A DNA stretch of 64,000 nt from Flaveria trinervia (lineage: Eukaryota > Streptophyta > Magnoliopsida > Asterales > Asteraceae), in the NCBI GenBank assembly GCA_025506515.1, contig JACCIX010001039.1:101255-165254 (forward strand), read 5' to 3'. This document shows, in pieces, positions 35,348-47,712 of the stretch. The notes under the pieces are model-generated. The model had not been told where the DNA came from. It saw only the letters and a program-made list of their open reading frames with translations, and searched no databases. Each line of letters starts with the position of its first letter. Within the stretch, counting starts at the first letter, position 1. The position numbers and the translations under genes were made by a program.

Positions 35348-38196
35348 ATGGAGAATGTTAAGAACTTTGTCGATAGTGATGGCAAAACAAAATGCCCGTG
35401 TAGAGATTGTGTGAATGCTTTTCGTCATGATTTAAATATTATTAATGCTCACATACATGATCGTGGCTTTGCTCAACATTATACAAAATGGATTTATCAT
35501 GGTAAGGTCTCTAGTTCTTCTGATACTGCAAAACAATTTGCTACAATAACACGTACTCCTCGAGAAAGTAATATATCAAATAATGAGATGTTTGATGCAA
35601 TTGAAGATGTTATCACAGAGAATGAAGAAAACATAGATGAGGATGGATATAATTTAGACTCGGAATTTGATCAATTCTATAATAAGGTCAACACTAAGTT
35701 ATACCCCGGTTGTAATTGGATGGCTTCTTTAAACTTTCTAGCCAAACTGATGCATATTAAAGTAATCAACAAGTGGACAAATAGTTCGTTTGATCAACTT
35801 TTAGAGTTTTTAAAGGTTGAATTCCCGAAAGAAAATCACATTCCATCTTCACACTATGACGCGAAGATGAAGCTGAAAAAGATTGGGTTAGGATATGAAT
35901 CCATCCATGCTTGCATCAATGATTGTTCTTTGTTTTGGAAAGAGAATGAAGAATTGCAAAATTGTCCAGTTTCTAATGAGAGTGGGCAAGGTTATCTTGC
36001 ATGTGCGACGTGTAACATGGACACACCCTCATGCTGTGTAACTAATAAAATATCATTTACCGGTCATAGAAGATTCTTGCCTAGAAGTAATAAATGGAGA
36101 GAAAGCTTGTTGTTTAATGGACAGAAAAATTTAAGAAAGCATCCAAAAGCATTAACTAATTCAAAAGTATTAGAACAACTTAACCGTCTTCCCGATCGTG
36201 TTCCAGGTAAACATCCCAATCATGGTGGCGTGAAAAGAAAACGTGACGAGTCAGAGTTGAATTGGACAAAAAAGAGTATATTCTTTGAGTTGGATTATTG
36301 GTCATCTCTTGATTTAAAACACAATATTGATGTTATGCATATCGAGAAAAATGTGTGTGAGAGCTTGTTAGGTACGTTGTTGATGAATGAAAAATCAAAA
36401 GACACACACAAAGCAAGAGAAGACTTCAAAAATTTAGGAATACGATCAGATTTATGGCTAAGTGTGAAAAACAACAAGGTCATACAACCACAAGCTTCTT
36501 GCTCTTTCAAACCTAGTGATCGATCTAAATTTTATCAGTTCATTAAAAGAGTGAGACTACCTAATGGTTTTGGATCAAAATTTAAAAATAAGGTGATTCT
36601 TAATAACTCAAATATCATCGGGTTAAAGTCTTATGATTGTCACATTCTTATGCAACATTTGCTACAATCGGGGTCCGTGCAGGTTTACCTAAAAATGTTT
36701 TAACAACAATTATTAACCTTTGCACATTTTTTAAAAAGATTTGTGCATGATCACTAGATGTGGATGACATGTTTAAAGCACAGAAAGAAGTGATTAATAT
36801 TTTATGCAATTTGGAACTAATATATCCTCGAGTATTTTTTGATATTATGATTCATCTAATTCTACACTTACCCAAAGAAGCTATTCTTGGAGGGCCTGTA
36901 TATATGAGATGGATGTATTCTTTTGAAAGATACATGAAAAAGCTGAAAAGCTTATGTTCGAAACAAAGCTAAGCCTGAAGGATCAATAGCAGAGGGTTAT
37001 GTTGCAGATGAAGCATTGACATTCTGCTCTATGTATTTGGAGGGTATTCAAACCAAATTTAACCGTCCTGATAGGAATGAAGATCCCGGCATTCCAAAGA
37101 GAAAGTTCTTTGTTTTTTCGTCATAATGTCGACCAATTTCAAAGAAGAAAATCATTTCCCTTAGTGAAAATTCTAAGAAGTCATTTCAATGGTTTGTGCT
37201 GAACAATTGTGAAGAAGTTAAAGTCTATATGTCATAAGTGTTTTTGGTTTAAATTATTCTTATTAGTTTCACTTTAGCGAAATTGATAAAACTAATATAA
37301 ATATTATATTTCTCACACAGTGAATTTGAACTTGAATTCCCTGGAAGCGATGTAAAAAATGAATTTTCTTCATGGCTTAATAATAAGTTCAATACGTCTC
37401 CTGACAAAGAACTGAAGGCATTGGCACATGGCCCCGTGTGCACACAGCTTGTATTGTCAATGGTGTTAGATTTGTGGTAAATAGCCGTGATATTAGACGC
37501 ACTACACAAAACAACGGTGTTGTTACAATAGGAGAAGATGGTACACGATTTTATGGTTAGCTAGAAGACATCTACGAGTTGAACTATATAAATGGTTACA
37601 GTGTTGTACTATTTCGTTGTAAATGGTTCGACACATCACGAAAGGGATCTGTAATTAGAAAGAATAACCTTGTTGTTATCGATGCCAGTCATGAATGGTT
37701 TCGTGATCAACCTTTCATTTTAGCAACACAAGCTCAACAAGTGTTTTATCTTGAAGATCCTTCTAAAGCCACCAACAATTAGAGGGTTGTGGAGGATTTT
37801 CATCATCAAAAGCTTTGGGATCATCCTAGTATTAGTGTTGCTAATGAGATAGATGTGTTGCATGATAATGAGTCATCTGATTATAACTTAGTAGTCGATA
37901 GCAATTTTGAAATTGGTGAATCAACTGCACGAGTTATTAACGATGAGAGAGATGCACATGATAATTGTGATTTAGTCGTAGACTTAAGTTGGTTGTCTGT
38001 TGCTCCACTTGTTCATTATGAAGATTTTATTAATGATGAAGAAGAAGATGAAGATGCATATCTCTCAGATGAGGAAGATTATATTAATGATGATGAAGAA
38101 GATGAAGATGCATTAGATATTAATGATAGTATGGACGAGAGCGATGATAATCTTGTAAACGAAGATGAAAATCTTTATAGTGATAACTCAGATTGA
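35348..38196 (+). pseudogene. CACTA TNP2-type transposase, internally deleted
   Basis: 35348-36703 begins with the transposase-associated zinc-binding domain (FVDSDGKTKCPCRDC) and the conserved GLGYESIHACINDCSLFWK block. At NCPV it jumps straight to SGQGYLACATCN: the central ~200 residues of the Transposase_21 region are missing. It continues with TGHRRFLPRSNKWR and DLKHNIDVMHIEKNVCESLL. Frameshifts at about 36683 and 36950 and a TGA at about 36750 break the DUF4218-like part (FFDIMIHLILHL). After an intron-like gap (about 37240-37320), 37321-38196 has the DUF4216-like domain (VVLFRCKWFDT, ATQAQQVFYLEDP) with a TAG at 37558 and 37780, ending in an Asp/Glu-rich tail. Confidence 0.88.
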
Positions 38197-39370
38197 TTAT
38201 ATGTATTAGAACACTTTATTTTATTTCTTATGAAAATGTCACATTTTATTCTATTTCTTATTAAAGTGATACATGATTTTATTGCAGGTTATATCTTCAA
38301 CCATAGCAGGATCACATGATGGTGACGGCGGGCATGGATATACTCTTCCTTCTGGTTGCCAATCATGTAACTTAATGTTTTAAATTTTAAATATATTTTA
38401 ATGTTACTAACCTTTTGATTTTTTATATTAATATAGCGTCAGCTAAGAAAAGACGATCAAAAGGAATGAATTTAAATTTATATGAGAAACGAGCTACAAA
38501 CAACAACCAACCACTACCCGTGGAATTTGATCATACAGGAAAACAATTTAAAGGTGTGGGAGAAAATAGTCAATTCTTTGTTAGAGCATTATCCAATCAT
38601 GTTGCCACTGCTCCTTTTCATTATCCCTCTTGGGAAAAAGTCCCTGATACGTTTAAGATATCATTGTTTAATTTTCTGGAGGTGAGTATTATGTAGTCTT
38701 TTATTTGTAATTTAGTAATCATAACTTTTATATATTTCTAACTATTCTGTTTTGTAGGAATATTTTGATTTAGAAGCTTATCGTGGTTCAGACCATTGGC
38801 ATGGAATCCAACTTGGTATCCATATGCATTGCCAGTGAGCATTTCGAGATTTTAAATATAATATGAAACAACATTTCTTATTTCATGGAGGCTATGATAA
38901 TATTGAGCACGCTTTAAATAATCCACCTGAAGGTCAAATTCGGGAGGCATGGGAGCGGGTGGTTGAGTTTTTCTCAAGTGAAGAACATAAACGTCTTTCA
39001 GAAAAAGGCATAGAGAATAGGGCAAAACAACTCTATCCAAATCTGCATGGTAGTCGATCATATGCTCAAAGATGATATCTTCAGGTAAAAAAACATATAT
39101 TATTTAATTATGTATTAGTAATTCTTTTCTGTTATTATGAATATTATTTTTAATAGGAGCAACAAACCGGGACCCCAAGTTACATCGAAACATGGAGGAG
39201 GTCGCATTATAGAGAAGGGCCAGGATGGGTCAACCAAAGGGCAGAAGAAGATCGGGTAAGCTTAATATGTTAAGAATGTTATTATCATATGTTCATATGT
39301 ATTTAATATATTATGTTTGGTGATCTTGACCCAATATAGTCTATATGCTATACATATTTGAGAACTGTTT

Positions 39371-40643
39371 TATAAGGCCCCATTCCCGGAAACCTCATAG
39401 TTGGTCAATCACAGCAGTTAAAACATTACACCTTATGATTATATAAACTTTAAGCAGCGGAAATGATTTATCACAAACCATTCATTCCATTTAAAACACT
39501 GTTGTTAAACAATACATCATCATTAATGAGCCCTTAGTCGACCTCGGTCAAAACCCTAAAAGCACAGACTCCCAGAAAATTCTGTAAAAATTTCTAAGTG
39601 CTTAGGCGCTTGGCACTATTTGGGCGCATGAGCCCTGTTTGGGTGTTTCATCACTATATGAGCGCATCAGCCAACACTTAATCATTTATCACTTAGGCGC
39701 ATGAACTATTCAGGCGCATGGGCACTATTCGTGCGTATGAACACTTAGGCGCATGGGTGATTCGGACGCATGGACACTTAGGCGTATGGGCCACTTGGGC
39801 GCATGGGCACTATTAGGGCGCCTGGCCCTATACTTAGTCGTCCGACTAATATTTCTAGGCGCATGGACCACTGTTCAGGCGCATGGGCTATACTTAAACA
39901 TTTCTAAGGAAATATTAGGCGCATGGGCTATTGTTTAGGCGCATGGATTACACAAATCTTTCTAAGGTAAATTCACGCGCATGAGCATTATCTAGGCACA
40001 TGGACCTTCTGTGTAGCATGTTTGCAATATGTTTTCAAACCCAATCATCAAAACCATCTGTTCTAAGCTTAATGTGGCTATTCTAAACATGAACAACCTA
40101 TAAGCATTCAAGAATCAACATCCAATCATGCACATTACATACGGGTAAACATACATAAGCTTTGAAAATCATTTTAATACATTTTCAGCCACAAAGATAG
40201 TTTAAAACAAGTAAAAACTAGGGTCTAGAACTCACCTGATGCAACTTGGGTATTTCTTCCTTTCTAACCCGCTTGCAATGAGTTCAAACACCTAAAAACA
40301 ACACCAAACACACACACGAGCACATACACAAACACATAAGCACATAAACACATAACCGGGATTAAACCCGTCATAAACACATAAAAACCACGAATTCTTA
40401 CCTTGAATTCTTTCACTTCTTCTTCTTCTTCTACAAGCCGAGAGTTTTCCCCTGCTCTCTCTCTCTCTCTAAAACCAAAGAAATGTTGATGTGAAGTGAG
40501 GGTGGGCGGCCATGCCCACCTCTACACTAACTTTTTCAAAGTTTTGTCCTTTTAGACACTTTTAGTCCCTCCACTTGGACTTAATCGCCTTTCTTTCTTT
40601 TTATTCCTCATATCTTGTCTTTTAAAAATAACCGGGTGTTACA
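39371..40643 (-). mobile_element. 3' LTR of element D
   Basis: 1273 bp ending ACCGGGTGTTACA. It carries the splice-donor-like CAG|GTGAGT (minus strand, near 40237) and a long array of TAGGCGCATGGGC-like units (about 39605-40010). Unlike families A and B it lacks the GCTGAC...CAGTTGGCAGG block near the other end. Confidence 0.92.
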
Positions 40644-40662
40644 AGTCCACCCCCTTATATAC
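40644..40662 (-). other. Polypurine tract of element D
   Basis: Minus strand reads TATAAGGGGGTGGACT immediately before the 3' LTR. Confidence 0.85.
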
Positions 40663-40713
40663 GTTTCATCCCCGAAACCTGTTATTCCTCGAACATATAA
40701 GGATAATGCTGCC

Positions 40714-40971
40714 TCATCTCCTCCTCAGTCTCCCATGTAGACTCGGATCCCTTCCTGTGCTTCCACTGTACACGCACAGAGGAACCACTTTATTTCGCAG
40801 CCTCTTCTCTTTATGATCAATGATTGCCACTGGTTGCTCCACATAATTGAGCCTTTCATCTACTTCAATGTCCTCTAATGGAACAATCATGTCTTCATCA
40901 GCTAAGCACTTTCTTAGATGAGATACATGGAATGTCGGGTGAATTCCACTTAACTCATCTAGTAACTCCAA
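40714..40971 (-). pseudogene. Element D pol, C-terminal remnant
   Basis: Encodes LLDELSGIHPTFHVSHLRKCL and the following IDHKEKRLRNKVVPL, then shifts frame before the normal end. On its N-terminal side the sequence joins directly to the integrase core at about 40972: roughly 400 bp between the core and this module are deleted. Confidence 0.87.
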
Positions 40972-42140
40972 TCTAATGAAGATGCCTCAAGCATGTCTTC
41001 CAATGTCTGAATGGTCCTTTCTGACTGACCATCAGTTTGGGGATGATAAGCCGTGCTAATATGTAACCTCGTCCCCATCTTCCAAAATTTAGATGTAAAC
41101 CGGGTGTCACGGTCCGACACAATGGACACCGACACCCCATGATGAGTTACAATCTCCTTGATGAACAGGTCAGTTAACCTCTCGGATGAATATGTCTCGC
41201 GGATCGGTAGGAAGTGAGCACTTTTCGTCAGACGGTCGACAATCACCCATATGGCATCGTACCCTTTCGGAGTACGTGGCAACTTCGTTATGAAATCCAT
41301 GGTGATGTGTTCCCACTTCCATTCCGGTATATCCAAAGGTTGGATCTTCCCATATGGCTTCTGATGTTCCGCCTTCACTTGCAAACAAGTAAGGCACTTA
41401 CTCACATACTCCTCCACGTCACGCTTCATACCCGGCCATCGATAATCTTTCTTCATGTCTTGATACATCTTTGTGGCACCAGGATGAATGGAGTATCGAG
41501 TCTTGTGAGCTTCATCCAAAATCCTCACACGTAGATCCCCGAAACGAGGAATCCACACCCGTCCAAATCGAGTTTTAACACCAAGTGTGTTTTCACCTAA
41601 TTCCCCAACCAGACCTCTCATTCTTTCAGAGTTTACATGATCTTCTTTTAATGCCTCATCTTGAAACTCCTTGACTTGCTTCATTACATCAGAGGTCATG
41701 ATCAGTTGGTATGCTTTCACCCGAATTGGCTCGGGCCTCTCCTTCCGGCTAAGAGCATCAGCCACCACGTTGGCCTTGCCCGGATAGTAATGGATCTCAC
41801 AATCATAATCCTTTATAAGCTCCAACCATCGCCTCTGCCTAATGTTCAGATCCTTTTGCTCGAAGAAGTACTTCAAGCTCTTATGGTCAGTGAAAATGGT
41901 GCACTTCGTCCCATATAGATAGTGCCTCCAAATCTTTAGTGCAAAGACCATGGCTGCTAGCTCCAAGTCATGAGTAGGGTAGTTGACCTCATGAACTTTC
42001 AACTGTCGGGATGCATAGGCTATAACCTTCCCTCTCTGCATTAATACACACCCCAACCCTGAGTAAGAAGCATCTGAATATACCACCAAATCCTTGCTTC
42101 CTTCGGGTAGTGATAAGACAGGAGCTTGAGTCAACCTCAC
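40972..42140 (-). pseudogene. Element D pol, RNase H and integrase
   Basis: A long open stretch encodes RNase H (VVYSDASYS, LELAAMVF, TDHKSLKYF, ADALSRKE, so all four acidic residues are present), the integrase zinc finger (ending CLTCLQ) and core (TMDFITKLP, SDRDTRFTS, TDGQSERT). A deletion after SKFWK removes five or six residues between the second and third catalytic positions, and the end is fused out of frame to the C-terminal remnant. Not functional. Confidence 0.9.
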
Positions 42141-42982
42141 CTTTATCTCCTCGAACGCCTGTTACTGAGCTTGACCCCATATAAACTTTACATCCTTTTG
42201 GGTCAACTTGGTCAGTGGAGAAGCGATCTTGGAAAAGTCCTGAATGAACCTTCGATAATACCCCACCAACCCCAAGAAACTACGAATCTCGGATGGTGTC
42301 TTTGGAGACTTCCATTGCATCATAGCCTCCACCTTAGCAGGGTCTACCATAATCCCCTCGGGATTTATCACGTGACCTAAGAATTGAACTTCGCGCAACC
42401 AGAATGCGCACTTGGAGAATTTTGCATACAATTTCTCCCTTCTCAACGTCCCCAACACCTCTCGAATGTGGTCAGCATGCTCCTCCTTGCTCTTCGAATA
42501 AATCAGGATATCATCAATAAATACAATCACTAATTTATCTAACATTGGCTGACACACTCGATTCATCAAGTCCATAAAAGTAGCTGGCACATTGGTCAAA
42601 CCAATGACATAACAAGGAATTCATAGTGACCGTAGCTCGTGTGAAAAGCTGTCTTAGGGATATCCCGCTCCTTCACCTTCAGCTGATGGTAACCGGATCA
42701 AAGATCTATCCTCAAAAACCAACTGGCACCTTGGAGCTGATCAAACAAATCATCTATTCTTGGTAGGGGGTATCGGTTCTTCACCGTCAACTTGTTCAGC
42801 TCTCGGTAGTCAATGCACATCCTCATACTACCGTCTTTCTTCTTCACAAACAGGACCGGAGCACCCCAGGGAGAGATACTCGACCTAATGAACCCCTTAT
42901 CGAGCAGCTCTTGCAACTGTTCCATCAGTTCTTTCATTTCCGTTGGAGCTAACCGATACAGTGCTTTATACGGGTTGAGCAC
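42141..42982 (-). pseudogene. Element D reverse transcriptase
   Basis: 42698-42982 covers early RT (KKDGSMRMCIDYRELNKL, RYPLPRIDDLFDQL). 42162-42599 holds the polymerase box VFIDDILIYSKSKEEH and the thumb (FLGHVINPEG, FLGLVGYYRRFI). Between them, at about 42600-42697, a small deletion in the SFGLTNAP region and a stop break the frame. Confidence 0.88.
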
Positions 42983-43604
42983 CGGGTATCAAATCAATTT
43001 GGAACTCAATCTCACGATCCGGTGGCACGCTAGGTAAATCTTTTGGAAACACATCCGAAAAGTCACACACAACTGGTACATCAGATAGTTGTGGTGTTGG
43101 CACGTCTACATCCTTTACGTAGGCCAAGTAAGCACTACATCCATGCCTCATGCACTTTCCCGCCACCGCCATCGAAATCACTTTTGGGATCGTCGTGACT
43201 CGATCACCATAAACTGTCACCTTATTCCCATCAGGTGCTGTCAATTGGATTATCTTCTTGCGACACACGATGTTTGCTTCATAGGTTGCTAACCAGTCCA
43301 TACCTAGTACTACGTCGAATCCTCCTAGGGGTATCACGTGTAACCTAGCAGCAAACCTATGACCCTTTAGTTCTATGGCAGAGTCCTCTATCACATCAGT
43401 AATTCTAGTGGACTTACCAATAGCAGTTTCTATATCGAATGGTGCACTGACCTTTCTACTAATAACATGCAACTTAGCACAGAAAGTAGTAGAAATAAAA
43501 CTCCTATTAGCACCAGAATCAAACAATACAGAGGCACAACTTTGGTTTACTAGAAACATACCTGACACAACATCGGGATTAGCTCTGGCTTCCTCCTGGG
43601 TCAT
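42966..43604 (-). pseudogene. Element D protease and linker
   Basis: A 212-codon open stretch: FLVNQSCASVLFDSGANRSF with the DSG active-site triad, GGFDVVLGMDWLATYEANIVCRKK, then the linker VVCDFSDVFPKDLP leading to RT. The best-preserved protease among the minus-strand copies; it is still bounded by frameshifts on both sides. Confidence 0.88.
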
Positions 43605-44839
43605 AGTGTAAGCTCTAGCACTTGCCCTCTGCCCTCCTTCCTCTGGCTTCTTCTTCTCTACTCCAGAGCTCTCCGCCCTTGGCTAATTACAGTCTCTAGC
43701 GATATGGTCAGGTTGGCCACACCTGAAGCATACATTCATCCCCATCCTGCACTCACCAATGTGCTCTCTTCCATATTTGTCACACCTCCTCAGTCTTGAT
43801 CCAGATATGACCACATGTCAGTCACCCATCTTTGCCACCTTCTTGTTTGGAGCAGTTCTACCACGCCCAAACCATTTCCCATTCCAGTTCCGGCTACCAC
43901 CATCCTCTTATTCACCTCAACCACCACCACCTCGCGCTCATCATATAATCTGCCAGCCAAGTCAACCGCCGACCTTAAAGTGCTTGGCCAGGCGGCGATC
44001 ATATGCCTATGGATATCCGCCGGCAGCCCCTAGATGTATCTTTTAATCTTTCGTGACAATGGTGTCACTTGATCGGGCACCAGCCGCGCCATTTTATTGA
44101 ATTTGGTGGTGTACTGCTGGTGTGTCATCGTTCCCGCCTCCAGCAGCAGGAAGTCTCTTTCTACCTTGTCTATCTCTCTATGAGGACAAAATTCCTCAAT
44201 CACCAACTTCTTCAGTTCAGGCCACCTCATTCTTCCAATGGCCCTGCTACCCTCGGCTTGGACAATGTTGTCTCACCAGCACAAAGCCAAGTCCACAAAA
44301 GAGTGGGTAGTGAATTTCACCTTTTGATATTCACGGCACTCACTGATATCGAGGACAACCTCCATCTCCCTTACCCACCGGTGAGCAGCTGCCGCAGTGC
44401 CGTTTCCATCGAAAGTAGGGGGCTTGCATCTCATAAACGCCCCATAGTTGCAGCCTCTAGTCGCCTCCGGCGCAGGCTCCTCTTCTTCCTCCTTCTCAAT
44501 ATCAGAAAGAACCGTTTCCAGCTCTGGTTGATCCCGTCCTCCCGAGGACCTGTTTCTTTCCTTTTTTTCCTTTCTTTCCTTTCTTTCCCCTTCCCTAACT
44601 GCCTTGATCACTTTGGCTACCACAGATGGTAGAATCGTCTGCATGACCTAGTGAACCTCTTCCACCACATCCTCCTTTACTGAGGCCCTCAGATTGGCGC
44701 TCTCGTCGCCACCCTCCGGACGAGGGGTCTCTGGTTCTTCATGAACCACTTTCTCGACTCTGGGTCTCCCTCTCTTGGGTCGCGGAGCAGCACTGTGACC
44801 TCCACCACGAGAGGCTTTTGAAGATCTACCGCCAGCCAT
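43605..44839 (-). pseudogene. Element D gag
   Basis: Starts MAGGRSSKASRGGGH at 44839. Stops at about 44648 and 44276 and frameshifts around 44030 and 43790 split the gag domain (CKPPTFDGNGTAAAAHRWVREME, LLLEAGTMTHQQYTTKFNKMARL). The zinc-knuckle region (43680-43760) has decayed: only one CFRCGQ-like knuckle can be made out, and it carries a stop. Confidence 0.87.
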
Positions 44840-45177
44840 CCACTAAAAGCACACTATAAGATTCAAACACTAACGTGGTCATTCAAGGTAACACTCAGTT
44901 TATGTCAAGTATAGTAAGTCCCTAATTACACTGGCCAGTTGTGATTAGCCACTTACTTTACTCTTCATACCCCAAGCATCTCCTATCCTGACTTAATCAG
45001 TATCTAAATCTACTAAGAGCACATAATCAAATAGCATGCGCACATAATACCGGTTAACATTAGAAAAAGACATACCTGATGGCACGTAGCTACTCGGGCT
45101 GACATCCCTCCATTTGTCCCATTTTCAGTTTAAGTTTAGGTTTTAAAAGTTTATTTAACCCAATTCTCTTAAACTTT

Positions 45178-45190
45178 GGCTCTGATACCA
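45178..45190 (-). other. Primer binding site of element D
   Basis: Minus strand TGGTATCAGAGCC three bases from the 5' LTR. The leader 44840-45177 shows no other feature. Confidence 0.92.
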
Positions 45191-45193
45191 ACT

Positions 45194-46446
45194 TGTAAGG
45201 CCCCGTTCCCGGAAACCTCACAGATGGTCAATCACAGCAGTTAAAACATTACACCTTATGATTATATAAACTTTAAGCAGCGGAAATGATTTATCAAAAA
45301 ACCATTTATTCCATTTAAAACACTGTTGTTAAGCAATGCATCATCATTAATGAGCCCTTAGTCAACCTCGGTCGAAACCCTAAAAGCACAGACTCCTAGA
45401 AAATTCTGTAAAAATTTCTAAGTGCTTAGGCGCTTTGGCACTATTTGGGCGCATGAGCCCTGTTTGGGCATTTCATCACTATATAGGCGCATCAACCAAC
45501 ACTTAATCATTTATCACTTAGGCGCATGAACTATTCAGGCGCATGGGCACTATTCGTGCGTATGAACACTTAGGCGCATGGTTGATTCGGACGCATGGAC
45601 ACTTAGGCGCATGGGCCACTTGGGCGCATGGGCACTATTGTGGCGCATGGCCCTATACTTAGTCGTCCGACAAATATTTATAGGCACATGGGCTATACTT
45701 AAACATTTCTAAGGCAATCTTAGGTGCATGGGCTACTGTTTAGGCGCATGGATTACACAAATCTTTCTAAGGCAAATTATGGCGCATGAGCCTTATCTAG
45801 GCGCATGGACCTTCTGTGTAACATGTTTGCAGTATGTTTTCAAACCCAATCATCAAACCCATCTGTTCTAAGCTTAATGTGGCTATTCTAAACATGAACA
45901 ACCTATAAACATTCAAGAATCAACATCCAATCATGCACATTACATACGGGTAAACATACATAAGCTTTGAAAATCGTTTTAATACATTTTCAGCCCCAAA
46001 GATAGTTTAAAACAAGTAAAAACCAAGGTCTAGAACTCACCTGATTCAACTTGGGTATTTCTTCCTTTCTAACCCGCTTGCAATGAGTTCAAACACCTAA
46101 AAACAACACCAAACACACACACGAGCACATACACAAACACATAAGCACATAAACACATAACCGGGATAAAACCCGTCATAAACACATAAAAACGACGAAT
46201 TCTTACCTTGAATTCTTTCACTTCTTCTTCTTCTTCTACAAGCCGAGAGTTTTCCCCTGCTCTCTCTCTCTCTAAAACCAAAGAAATGTTGATGTGAAGT
46301 GAGGGTGGGCGGCCATGCCCACCTTTACACCAACTTTTTCAAAGTTTTGTCCTTTTGGACACTTTTAGTCCCTCCACTTGGATTTAATCACCTTTCTTTC
46401 TTTTTATTCCTCATATCTTGTCTTTTAAAAAGAACCGGGTGTTACA
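45194..46446 (-). mobile_element. 5' LTR of element D
   Basis: 1253 bp, TGTAAGGCCCC to GGGTGTTACA. It is 20 bp shorter than the other LTR, mainly through one fewer unit in the ATGCG-rich array (about 45425-45810). Confidence 0.92.
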
Positions 46447-46905
46447 TGTTTGGTTTTGATAAGTTGTGTTTATATCTTGAAAGTTGGGAATTTTATGTTA
46501 TATTTAGTTATGATTTTGGATAGTTTTTTTTTCATTTTGTTACAGTTTTGCTATCGAAATTTCATAAAAATCTTAATACGTTTTCATTTTGATTCTTTAA
46601 AATTGTAGGCAAAAATTGAAAATCAATACGCCCAAATGCAAATGGAGGTGGGAGAGTCGCCCGTTAATGAGATGTAATGTTTAGAGCTTGCATTAGGAGA
46701 AAGGCGTGGTCAGACGAGAGGTGTTGGACAAAAGGTAAAAAATCTCTCTCGTTATGAACAATCAAGCGGGTCATCATCACATCTGAATAAAGAAATGAAA
46801 GCAATAAAGCAACAAATGCGAGAAATGCAAGAAAGGATGAATGAATTTGAAAGAAGAAAACATAATCCTAATAACGACGAAGATGATGAAGATGACGACA
46901 ATTAG

Positions 46906-47189
46906 AAAGTTAATTTGTTAGGGTTGTAAAAACTTAAGATATGTTAAGTTTGGTACTTTTGTCTTGTTTGGTATGTACTTAATTATAATTGTTTGATCTA
47001 CGTTTAAGTATTGGTAATATTTAGGTTTCATTTCTGCGTATCTGATTTGGGTAAATTATTTAGGTAAAAAACCTGGAAAAAATCAAAATTTAAAAAATAA
47101 ATTATTTAACCAGGAACCCGGGTTAGGTAAAATTAGAAAATATTTTTATTAATTTATATATTTTTCATTTTTATTATTTATTATATTAA
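46906..47189 (+). other. CACTA 3' untranslated region
   Basis: AT-rich DNA between the second gene stop and the right subterminal repeats. No gene seen. Confidence 0.6.
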
Positions 47190-47492
47190 AATACCTATGG
47201 CGACGACATGTCGTCGCCATAGGGTCCCCGGGTTAGATATTTTATTTTAAATTTTGAATTAAAAAAATTGGGAAAAAAATTGATAGCGCCAAGCCTATCG
47301 CGACGACATGTCGTCGCGATAGGTGACAATGGCGACAATGTCTACGCCAACGACTTTTTTTGACATATTGCGATGAAACTACGGCTACTACCACTATCAC
47401 GACGACATGTCATCGCTATAGGCTATGGCAACGACAAATGGCACCTATGGCGACGACATTTGTTGTCTCGATAGGGCAAAAATTTTGTAGTG
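47190..47492 (+). repeat. CACTA right subterminal repeats and terminal inverted repeat
   Basis: Four copies of the CGACGACATGTCGTCG-type motif (about 47200, 47298, 47399, 47449), some with CATAGGG edges, then GGGCAAAAATTTTGTAGTG ending at 47492. The end is the standard CACTA terminus. Confidence 0.85.
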
Positions 47493-47521
47493 TAATGGCA
47501 CATGATGGGGAAAATTAACAT

Positions 47522-47537
47522 CACATGATATTGTTTT
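47522..47537. promoter_or_regulatory. SAUR upstream motif (variant), first copy
   Basis: CACATGATATTGTTTT, a two-mismatch form of CACATGGTATTGTCTT, 30 bp beyond the CACTA right end. It corresponds to the copy nearest the TATA box in SAUR2 and SAUR3, now separated from SAUR1. Confidence 0.5.
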
Positions 47538-47696
47538 GCTACCTATAAAATAGACCAAAAAATTTCAATGTGATTTATGATCAGATAGAGTGGTTATGAT
47601 AAAAAACGTACAAATACCACTATCATGATGGTTTTGATTTTTTATGCCAATGTTTGTATATGTAGGACATTCTGCTTTACTACCATATGTCCATAA

Positions 47697-47712
47697 CACA
47701 TGGTATTGTCTT
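47697..47712. promoter_or_regulatory. SAUR upstream motif, second copy
   Basis: CACATGGTATTGTCTT, exact, 175 bp from the previous copy, within a repeat unit that also contains a TTTATGCCAA.GTTTGTATAT block. Confidence 0.55.

Larger units (their letters stand above)
39371..46446 (-). mobile_element. Full-length gypsy element D, duplication TGTTT
   Basis: Both LTRs are present, and TGTTT flanks the element at 39366-39370 and 46447-46451. Total 7076 bp. The left end reads TATAAGG instead of TGTAAGG, a point change in the terminal dinucleotide. LTRs differ by several percent by eye, so it is older than family A at the right end. It lies in an intron of a dead CACTA gene. Confidence 0.94.
38288..46905 (+). 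pseudogene. CACTA second gene (plant transposase, Ptta/En/Spm type), split by element D
   Basis: Exon-like pieces with GT/AG borders: 38288-38366, 38437-38681, 38758-39084, 39158-39255 and 46609-46905. They encode LPVEFDHTGKQFKGVGEN, FHYPSWEKVP, GGYDNIEHALNNPPEG, RSHYREGPGWVN, and a coiled-coil tail MKAIKQQMREMQERMNEFE ending in an acidic run. This is the Transposase_24-type architecture of the En/Spm partner protein. In-frame stops lie at about 38836, 39073 and 46672. Element D sits in the last intron, between the donor at 39256 and the acceptor at 46608. The start exon was not identified. Confidence 0.78.
31116..47492 (+). mobile_element. CACTA (En/Spm) transposon, nested by two gypsy insertions
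   Basis: The right end on the minus strand starts CACTACAAAATTTTTGCCC; the left end reads CGCTACAACAATATTACCC, a degenerate match. Both ends carry subterminal inverted copies of CGACGACATGTCGTCG with CTATCGCG/CTATGGCG edges (31130-31620, 32555-32625, 47190-47480). Inside are a TNP2-type transposase gene and a second plant-transposase gene. Removing the solo LTR and element D leaves about 7.4 kb. I could not find a clean 3-bp target duplication: CCT lies left, TAA right. The SAUR1 promoter resumes at 47493. Confidence 0.85.
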
